Positions 8,034-13,435 of a stretch of DNA of 13,435 bases are shown here, piece by piece; position 1 is the first letter of the stretch, and every line of letters starts with the position of its first letter. The DNA lies in NCBI GenBank assembly GCA_900542475.1, contig UQNO01000051.1, forward strand, positions 1 to 13,435. The letters are read 5' to 3'. The stretch comes from an uncultured Bacteroidota bacterium. GTDB lineage: Bacteria; Bacteroidota; Bacteroidia; Bacteroidales; F082. A program made the translations under genes and the position numbers. Below the pieces are notes generated by a model. That model saw nothing but the letters and a program-made list of their open reading frames with translations, did no database searches and was not told where the DNA came from.

Positions 8034-8252
8034 ATGTTAATAGGCGTTATGATTTCAAAATACAAACGAAATCTAATGCCTATGAGCTTAAATTCTACAC
8101 TGTTATTTGAAGATGAAGTAAAAGAGGCGCTGTATGATATGTGCGCCGACATGAAACCGAGTCGCAACGCATTGAATGCTATTCTTCAATATGCCGCCAC
8201 ATACGACTGTGTAAACACGAAAATGGGCGCGGTTGACTTGATGCTTAACTGA
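8034..8252 (+). CDS. Small conserved-looking protein between the sigma factor and the Gre fusion
   Basis: Small protein of up to 72 residues with no signal peptide, membrane segment or known domain. In-frame ATGs lie at 8034, 8049, 8076 and 8082; the last two give about 56-58 residues beginning just before SLNSTLLFEDEVKEALYDMC and are plausible true starts. The C-terminal part, PSRNALNAILQYAATYDCVNTKMGAVDLMLN, resembles from memory the end of short uncharacterised proteins found after sigma-factor genes in Bacteroidota (a P-S-x-x-x-x-x-x-I-L pattern ending in a ...LN tail). This supports a real gene, but I cannot search for it. Its stop overlaps the next ATG as TGATG, so translation of the following gene is probably coupled to it. 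A sigma-associated regulator is a possible role, purely from position. Confidence 0.65.
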   Translation: MLIGVMISKYKRNLMPMSLNSTLLFEDEVKEALYDMCADMKPSRNALNAILQYAATYDCVNTKMGAVDLMLN

Positions 8253-9253
8253 TGAGCAGAGGTTTTGTCAAGGAAGGCGATCAGGAAGATGTTCCAATGG
8301 TGCCGCCGAGGGCCTATTTGCCTAAAGGCATGCCCAACTATGTTACTCATGAAGGTCTGGAAACTTTGAAAAAAGAACTTGAAGACCTTGAGAATGAACG
8401 TGTTGCGGCAAGCGGAAATTACATAATGAGCAATTTTGTCGATGCAAAGATGAAATTGCTCGTTGAGCGTATTAATACTGCTGTTGAGGTGGACGTGAGC
8501 AGGGCTGACAAAGAGACCGTAAGTTTCGGTGTATATGTGAAATATAATGGTCGCACGGTGAGAATCGTCGGTGTTGATGAGGCGGATTTCTCAAAAGGAC
8601 TGTTGTCGTTCATCTCGCCGGTGGCGAAAGCCCTTGTTGGTAAAAGAAGCGGCGACAAATTCGAGCTCAAGGTTCCTAAAGGCACTGAAACCATTGAAAT
8701 TCAAGGTGTTTGGCATGAACCACAGCCTTTGACGGAGAGTGGCGTGGAGACGCACAGCAAGCAGACTATCCCTATAAATTCAAAGAAAACGCCGAGAACT
8801 CAAATAATACCAGAATCTGTGAAAAAGGACGCCTCGACTGTCGCCGGCAAAACAACAGATGTCGGTTTCGTTCCAGAGAACAATATCATGGAATTCCTGC
8901 CCGTAGTCAATGAGCGGGGCATTATTGTCGGTCGCGCACTATATATGGAATTACATAATGGCAATAAAATTCTGCATCCATCAGTGCATCTGCACGTCGT
9001 CAATGACAACGGTGACACCGTGAGAAAATATTGGTGGCACCTGTCTTTCGGCGACACTCCGGAGAAAACGCTTATGAAAAAAATATCGGAAACATTGGGA
9101 ATATCGGGCGTTAAGCCGAAAATGAAGAGACAATATATCCGTGAGACAAAGAGCGAAAAAGAACTTGTTTTCGTATATAATTTATATTCCGGGAAAAATC
9201 TACCGGAAACTCCAGAAGAAAAAGAATATCTTGATGTCTTTTCAAAAGATTAG
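8252..9253 (+). CDS. GreA/GreB-family elongation factor fused to a degenerate Nudix domain
   Basis: 333 residues in two recognisable parts. Residues 1-155 match the Bacteroidota GreA/GreB-like factors: the opening MSRGFVKEGDQEDVPMVPPRAYLPKG, a helical segment (about 31-80), and an FKBP-like C-terminal domain with VRIVGVDEADFSKGLLSFISPVAKALVGKRSGD at 103-135. Such factors bind the RNA polymerase secondary channel. Residues 156-212 are a polar Ser/Thr/Lys/Pro-rich linker. Residues 213-333 align with Nudix hydrolases: MEFLPVVNERGIIVGRA, then HPSVHLHV at 242-249, then a Nudix-box-like stretch at 261-284. In that box the conserved Gly is Trp261 or Trp262, the RE pair is Lys276-Lys277, and the EE pair is Glu280-Thr281; the loop before it is about 16 residues shorter than usual. 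Hydrolase activity is therefore unlikely. The coiled-coil tip also lacks acidic residues (51-63). The start at 8252 overlaps the previous stop by 1 nt. An RNA polymerase-binding regulator with a ligand-sensing or structural tail is inferred. Confidence 0.85.
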   Translation: MSRGFVKEGDQEDVPMVPPRAYLPKGMPNYVTHEGLETLKKELEDLENERVAASGNYIMSNFVDAKMKLLVERINTAVEVDVSRADKETVSFGVYVKYNGRTVRIVGVDEADFSKGLLSFISPVAKALVGKRSGDKFELKVPKGTETIEIQGVWHEPQPLTESGVETHSKQTIPINSKKTPRTQIIPESVKKDASTVAGKTTDVGFVPENNIMEFLPVVNERGIIVGRALYMELHNGNKILHPSVHLHVVNDNGDTVRKYWWHLSFGDTPEKTLMKKISETLGISGVKPKMKRQYIRETKSEKELVFVYNLYSGKNLPETPEEKEYLDVFSKD

Positions 9254-9303
9254 TCTGCAAAACACTGATATGGCGCCGATATGAAAAAAACACAAATTTT
9301 TTC

Positions 9304-9334
9304 TTGTTTTTTTCAAAAACAATCCATATATTTG
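9304..9334 (+). promoter_or_regulatory. Promoter of the alpha-glucan operon, with an inverted repeat in the spacer
   Basis: TTG at 9304-9306, a 20-bp spacer and TATATTTG at 9327-9334 (exact TAnnTTTG, followed by CAC) make a textbook Bacteroidota promoter. Transcription would begin near 9341, about 24 nt before the debranching-enzyme ATG at 9365. An 8-bp perfect inverted repeat (TTGTTTTT at 9304-9311, AAAAACAA at 9315-9322) starts on the -33 element and fills most of the spacer. It could be chance in A/T-rich DNA or an operator. I see no strong terminator for the upstream gene in the 111-nt gap. Confidence 0.7.
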
Positions 9335-9364
9335 CACTTTGTAATTTGAACAAATAGATTTAAT

Positions 9365-11368
9365 ATGGCTTATATCTCTTTTGAAAAACGGCAATTGGTG
9401 AACCTCGAGTTTGCGATGGACAAGGAGATTCTGCGTTCCAATCGTCTTGGCGCTTTCTATAACACGACAATAATCGGTTGTAATACAAGGAAATATCACG
9501 GTTTGTTGGTCGTTCCTCAACCGCAGCTTGACAATAACAACCATGTGTTGCTGTCGTCGATTGACGAGACGATAATAGCCAACAAGGAAGAGTTTCATCT
9601 TGGAGTTCATGAATATCAGGACGGCACTGTTGCGCCGCGTGGACACAAGTATTTGAGAGAGTTTACGGCGGTGCCTATTCCAAAGCTCAAGTACCGCATT
9701 GGCAACTCGATATTAACCAAGGAACTTATTTTCGGAGAAAAAGAGTCGCGAGTGCTCGTCCGTTACACTCTTGAGGAGGCGGTGCAACCCATAATATTGC
9801 GACTTGCGCCGTTTCTTGCGTTTCGCAATGTCCACATGGTGACACGTGAGAACCATGTTGCCAACCGCAAATATATTCCATTGAAAAACGGCGCTGCGTG
9901 GCAGATGTACGAGAACTATGACCACCTGTGTTTCCAACTTTCCAAAGCGACGGAATACACCCATTGTCCCGACTGGTATCGCAACATATTTTATGTCAAG
10001 GAGTTCGAGCGCGGCTATGATGCCGTTGAAGACCTTTACGTGCCGGGATTTTTTGATGTGACGCTGAAACCGGGCGAGAACGTCGTTGTGTCGGCGGGTC
10101 TCGACGAAAGAAATCCGGCAATACTGAAGAAACATTTTGAAAACCAGATAGACCATCGAATCCCTTGCGACAACTTTGAGCACTGTCTGCAAAACTCTGC
10201 ACTTCAGTTTATCATAAGAGGCGAAGATGGAACCCGTATGTATGCAGGTTTCCCGTGGTTTGGGTCATGTAGCCGCGATACATTCCTCTCCTTGCCGGGT
10301 ATATGTCTCGCTAACGATGACGAGAAGACATTCAAAGAGATGCTGAAATATTTCATCAAAAGAATGCAAGGTCCGTTTTTCCCTCACAGATATTACCAAA
10401 AGAGTCTCTATTATACAGCGGTTGACTCGCCGTTGTGGTTTGTTGTGAATCTTCAGAAATATGAGTCCATGCTGGGGAAAGACAAGAAATCCATCTGGCG
10501 CGAATATGGTGATGTGATAACCAAGATTTTGGACAGTTTCATTCAGGGGGCTGATTTCAATGTGAAAACCCATGACAATGGACTTTTGTATATTGGAAAC
10601 GAAAACCTCGCTCTAACATGGATGAATGTCTTCTGCGACGGCAAGCCGTGGACGCCTCGCAATGGATATGCTATTGAAATAAACGCTTTGTGGTACAACG
10701 CTTTGCGTTACGGAGTCGAACTGCTTAAGGTGGCAGATAAAAAGAATAAGCATCTTAAAGAATGGAAAAAACATACTGACAGGATTGAGAAATCTTTCGT
10801 TAAGACGTTCTATAATGAGAAAACCGAGATGTTTTACGACTTTGTCAACGATAGCGAGAAAAACGAGATGGTTCGTCCGAACATGCTGATAGCTGCGTCG
10901 CTGCGTTATTCTCCGTTAGATGACAATCTTAAGAAACGGATTCTTGACATGTCGCGTTCCGAACTGCTGACAATCAGGGGATTGCGCTCGCTTTCGCCTC
11001 GTGACGTGAATTATCGCGGCATTACTATCGGAAACCATCACGAACGAGAGCGGGCGTATCATAATGGAACTGTATTCCCGTGGCTCATGATGCCTTACAC
11101 TGATTTGTGTGTTCGTCTTTATAGAAGTACAGCCCTGCCTTACCTCGAAGATTTATACCAAGGATTCGAGCGGTCTATTTTTGAGAACGGCGTAGGCAGT
11201 ATTTCTGAAATTTATGATGGCAATCCGCCTCATGAAGCTCGTGGTTGTATCTCGCAGTCTACGAGTGTGGCGGCGTTGTTATATATGAAATATGTGATAA
11301 ATTGGCTCAAATACAGCAACGATGCTGATTTGTCGCGCTTTGATGTTGATAACTCTAATATCATTTAG
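9365..11368 (+). CDS. Glycogen debranching enzyme (amylo-alpha-1,6-glucosidase type)
   Basis: Cytoplasmic enzyme of 667 residues expected to hydrolyse alpha-1,6 branch points of glycogen or related alpha-glucans. The N-terminal part (about 15-230) matches the N-terminal domain of bacterial/archaeal debranching enzymes: LRSNRLGAFYNTTIIGCNTRKYHGLLV is the typical opening. The C-terminal part (about 270-650) is the (alpha/alpha)6-barrel glucosidase domain, with GFPWFGSCSRDTFLSLPGI (Asp305), SPLWFVVNL, GYAIEINALWYNALRYG, RPNMLIAASL, YHNGTVFPWLM and ISEIYDGNPPHEARGC (Glu615). By analogy with related glucosidases, Asp305 and Glu615 are the likely catalytic acids. The usual WGRD motif reads CSRD here; the Arg and Asp are kept. 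The gene is first in the operon, with the glycosyltransferase starting 2 nt after its stop. The same order (debranching enzyme, synthase-like transferase, GH57) is familiar from Bacteroides. Confidence 0.92.
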   Translation: MAYISFEKRQLVNLEFAMDKEILRSNRLGAFYNTTIIGCNTRKYHGLLVVPQPQLDNNNHVLLSSIDETIIANKEEFHLGVHEYQDGTVAPRGHKYLREFTAVPIPKLKYRIGNSILTKELIFGEKESRVLVRYTLEEAVQPIILRLAPFLAFRNVHMVTRENHVANRKYIPLKNGAAWQMYENYDHLCFQLSKATEYTHCPDWYRNIFYVKEFERGYDAVEDLYVPGFFDVTLKPGENVVVSAGLDERNPAILKKHFENQIDHRIPCDNFEHCLQNSALQFIIRGEDGTRMYAGFPWFGSCSRDTFLSLPGICLANDDEKTFKEMLKYFIKRMQGPFFPHRYYQKSLYYTAVDSPLWFVVNLQKYESMLGKDKKSIWREYGDVITKILDSFIQGADFNVKTHDNGLLYIGNENLALTWMNVFCDGKPWTPRNGYAIEINALWYNALRYGVELLKVADKKNKHLKEWKKHTDRIEKSFVKTFYNEKTEMFYDFVNDSEKNEMVRPNMLIAASLRYSPLDDNLKKRILDMSRSELLTIRGLRSLSPRDVNYRGITIGNHHERERAYHNGTVFPWLMMPYTDLCVRLYRSTALPYLEDLYQGFERSIFENGVGSISEIYDGNPPHEARGCISQSTSVAALLYMKYVINWLKYSNDADLSRFDVDNSNII

Positions 11369-11370
11369 TT

Positions 11371-12657
11371 ATGAGAGTCTTGATGTTTGGTTGGGAGTTC
11401 CCGCCTCATATCACGGGCGGTCTTGGAACGGCATGCTTCGGCATGACAAAGGGTCTTGCAAAGAACGGCGTTGACGTGCTGTTTGTGGTACCCAAGGCGT
11501 TTGGCGACGAGGATCAGACAAATGTGCGTCTGCTCAACGCCAGCGATGTGACCGTCAATATCGACCATGAGGCGGAGCGAAGTTATTGGGACAGAGTGCA
11601 ATACATGGAAATTGGCTCTAATATCATTCCATATTTAGGTCCCGAGCAGTATGATGTGATGATGGAGGAACGGCATCATGCCACAAAGGGATTTCGCAGC
11701 TCGGTCTTCGCCCCGAGATATGAGTTTTCCGGCAAATACGGGGCTAATCTTATGGAAGAGGTTGCAAGATACGCCTTGATAGGCTCGTCTCTTGCAACAC
11801 AATATGATTTCGATGTTATCCATGCGCATGATTGGCTGACGTATTCCGCCGGGATTGCTGCGAAAGAGACTACCGGCAAGCCTCTTGTCGTGCACATGCA
11901 CGCCACGGAGTTCGACCGCTCTGGCGAGAATATCAACACGGACGTGTACGCTATAGAAAGACGCGGTATGGAGGCGGCCGACATGGTGATAACGGTGAGT
12001 GACTGGACGCGCAACATCGTCATCGAGAAATACGGCATCAATCCCAAGAAGGTCGTCACTGTGCACAACGCAGTGGAGCCAAGCGACAAATCGCTCGATG
12101 AGTATGAGCGCAGCGGCTTGAAAAACAAGGTGGTGACATTCCTCGGACGTATCACGTATCAGAAAGGTCCGGAGTATTTCGTTGAGGCGGCATACAAGGT
12201 CTTACAAGTTGACCCGACAATTCATTTTGTGATGGCAGGCACTGGCGACCTTCTGCAAAAGATGATAAAACGAGTGGCGCAACTGAAAATCGGTGCCAAC
12301 TTCCACTTCACAGGCTTCCTCAAAGGCAACGATGTCGATCAGATGTTCGCTATGACAGATGTGTTTGTAATGCCCTCAATATCAGAGCCTTTCGGTATAG
12401 TGCCGCTTGAGGCGATGCGACTGAAAGTGCCGGTCGTCATCTCGAAACAATCAGGTGTTTCCGAAGTGGTGGAACATGCGTTGAAAGTCGATTTCTGGGA
12501 CATCAACGGTCTCGCCGACGCAATTTACGGCATCTGCAAATACAAGGCGGTGAACAAAATTTTCCGTAAGGAGGGAAAAGAAGAAGTCGATAACCTGAAA
12601 TGGGAGTACGCCGCGAAAAAGATTAAGAATGTTTATGAATTGGCAATAAATAAGTAA
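11371..12657 (+). CDS. Glycogen-synthase-like glycosyltransferase (GT-B fold, GT4/GT5 type)
   Basis: A 428-residue GT-B glycosyltransferase, probably adding glucose from a nucleotide-sugar donor to an alpha-glucan chain. The N-terminal domain opens MRVLMFGWEFPPHITGGLG, whose GGLG loop (16-19) is typical of glycogen and starch synthases; HAHDW lies at 151-155. The C-terminal domain has the donor-site motif GRITYQKG with Arg260 and Lys265, then MAGTGD and the E-x7-E motif SEPFGIVPLE (Glu339, Glu347). It is shorter than the ~480-residue GlgA enzymes and has GT4 character, so donor (ADP- or UDP-glucose) and product cannot be fixed from sequence. The glycogen role rests largely on its place, 2 nt after the debranching-enzyme stop and 5 nt before a GH57 gene. 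No signal peptide or membrane segment is visible. Confidence 0.88.
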   Translation: MRVLMFGWEFPPHITGGLGTACFGMTKGLAKNGVDVLFVVPKAFGDEDQTNVRLLNASDVTVNIDHEAERSYWDRVQYMEIGSNIIPYLGPEQYDVMMEERHHATKGFRSSVFAPRYEFSGKYGANLMEEVARYALIGSSLATQYDFDVIHAHDWLTYSAGIAAKETTGKPLVVHMHATEFDRSGENINTDVYAIERRGMEAADMVITVSDWTRNIVIEKYGINPKKVVTVHNAVEPSDKSLDEYERSGLKNKVVTFLGRITYQKGPEYFVEAAYKVLQVDPTIHFVMAGTGDLLQKMIKRVAQLKIGANFHFTGFLKGNDVDQMFAMTDVFVMPSISEPFGIVPLEAMRLKVPVVISKQSGVSEVVEHALKVDFWDINGLADAIYGICKYKAVNKIFRKEGKEEVDNLKWEYAAKKIKNVYELAINK

Positions 12658-12662
12658 GAGAT

Positions 12663-13435
12663 ATGAGAAGTTTATGTTTCTATTTCCAGGTGCATCAGCC
12701 GTATAGGCTTCGCACGTACCGTTTCTTCGACATCGGAAAGCGTCATTTTTACTATGACGACTACAACAACCGCATCACAATGCAGCGTGTGGCCGAAAGA
12801 TGCTATATTCCGATGAATCAGTTGATGCTCAAGAAGATAGAAGAGCTTGGAAGCAAGATGAGGTTTGCGGTTTCGTTTTCTGGCACAGCCATAGAGCAGA
12901 TGGAGACATATACGCCGTATGCCTTGGATAGCTTCAAAAAGCTCGTGGCGACGGGTAATGTGGAGGTGTTGGCCGCTACATACTCTCATTCAGCGTCATC
13001 GCTGATGAATAAAGCCGCTTTTAAGATGGAGGTGACAGAGCACAAACGACTTATGAGGGAGGTGTTTGGAGTTAGACCGAAGACTTTCCATAATACAGAG
13101 CTTATTTATTCAAATGAAATCGGTGCTGACGTGGCGGAGATGGGGTTCGACTTGATGCTTACCGAAGGTGCCAAGCACATTCTTGGCTGGAAGAGTCCCA
13201 ACTATCTGTATGTCAATGTGATAAATCCTAAATTGAAGGTGGCGCTCCGTAATTGGAAGATGAGCGATGAGATAACACTGAAGTTTGCGCATGAGACGTT
13301 CAGGGTCGAGGATTTTGTCAGTTGGCTCAACTCGTTGCCGAAGGAGGAGGAGTTGGTGAATGTCTTTGTTGATTATGAGACATTTGGCGAGGCATTAGAC
13401 GCATCGACAGGGATTTTCGAGTTTATGAGATATTT
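12663..13435 (+). CDS. GH57 alpha-glucan hydrolase/transferase, 5' part (runs off the window)
   Basis: The frame opens at the ATG at 12663 and stays open to the window end (257 codons plus 2 nt), so the C-terminus is missing. GH57 hallmarks are clear: the opening MRSLCFYFQVHQPYRLR holds motif 1 (HQP); SFSGTAIEQME is present; FHNTELIYSNEIG carries the probable nucleophile Glu146, followed by MGFDLMLTEGAKHILGWKSPNYLY; and VDYETFGE holds the probable acid Asp237. GH57 includes alpha-amylases, amylopullulanases, 4-alpha-glucanotransferases and branching enzymes. The last would be useful here because no GlgB-type branching enzyme is visible, but the available part does not discriminate. The gene follows the glycosyltransferase by 5 nt in the same operon, so a cytoplasmic role in glycogen or maltodextrin turnover is likely. 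No signal peptide is present. Confidence 0.9.
   Translation, partial: MRSLCFYFQVHQPYRLRTYRFFDIGKRHFYYDDYNNRITMQRVAERCYIPMNQLMLKKIEELGSKMRFAVSFSGTAIEQMETYTPYALDSFKKLVATGNVEVLAATYSHSASSLMNKAAFKMEVTEHKRLMREVFGVRPKTFHNTELIYSNEIGADVAEMGFDLMLTEGAKHILGWKSPNYLYVNVINPKLKVALRNWKMSDEITLKFAHETFRVEDFVSWLNSLPKEEELVNVFVDYETFGEALDASTGIFEFMRY

Noticed and set aside
8800..9057. Minus-strand frame within the Gre-Nudix gene as evidence that the fusion is two genes
   Set aside because: The plus-strand frame runs without a stop through both domains and the linker; the minus frame has no features.
9267..9283. GATATG direct repeat around a GCGCC core as a terminator for the Gre-Nudix gene
   Set aside because: The arms are direct rather than inverted repeats, and the GGCGCC palindrome has no room for a loop, so no stable hairpin forms.
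9713..10573. Minus-strand open frames of 159, 68 and 102 codons opposite the debranching enzyme gene
   Set aside because: They overlap a well-supported gene on the other strand and show no recognisable protein features.

Overview
The window looks like chromosomal DNA from a member of the Bacteroidota, most likely Bacteroidales. Three lines support this: the RecA C-terminus reads like Bacteroides-type RecA; there is a DUF3078 outer-membrane-type protein, a family I know from Bacteroidota; and three intergenic regions carry promoters of the Bacteroidota type (TTG or TTTG, about 20 bp, then TAnnTTTG), while most starts lack a Shine-Dalgarno sequence. I cannot name the genus. The window is almost fully coding and shows no tRNA, rRNA, insertion sequence, CRISPR array or prophage. 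No gene-free stretch exceeds 300 bases; the longest is about 185 bases (7213-7397), between uvrA and the sigma factor gene.

Layout. (1) Positions 1-1492, plus strand: the 3' end of recA and a TPR lipoprotein gene, closed by a strong hairpin that spans the convergent stop codons. (2) Positions 1498-7212, minus strand: uvrA, then a DUF3078 protein and an alpha-phosphohexomutase (phosphoglucomutase type) 11 nt apart; the DUF3078 gene has its own promoter. (3) Positions 7398-9253, plus strand: an ECF-like sigma-70 factor, a small conserved-looking protein, and an unusual two-domain protein coupled to it by a TGATG overlap. (4) Positions 9365-13435, plus strand: a tightly packed alpha-glucan/glycogen operon with its own promoter: glycogen debranching enzyme, glycogen-synthase-like glycosyltransferase, and a GH57 alpha-glucan hydrolase/transferase cut by the window end.

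How the genes work together. recA and uvrA are DNA-repair housekeeping genes. The phosphoglucomutase interconverts Glc-6-P and Glc-1-P, the entry and exit point of glycogen, so it fits functionally with the glycogen operon although it is on the other strand and separated from it. The sigma-small protein-Gre cluster is about transcription: a sigma factor followed by a protein whose N-terminal half is a GreA/GreB-type RNA polymerase secondary-channel factor.

The most unusual item is that last protein (8252-9253). Its N-terminal half (about residues 1-155) is a Bacteroidota GreA/GreB-like factor. A polar linker follows, and its C-terminal part (about 213-333) aligns with Nudix hydrolases, but the Nudix box has lost its key glutamates and the loop before it is shortened. 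It looks like a transcription factor fused to a dead, possibly ligand-sensing, Nudix module. A predicted hairpin in the sigma leader that pairs with the G-rich ribosome-binding region is the second most interesting signal.
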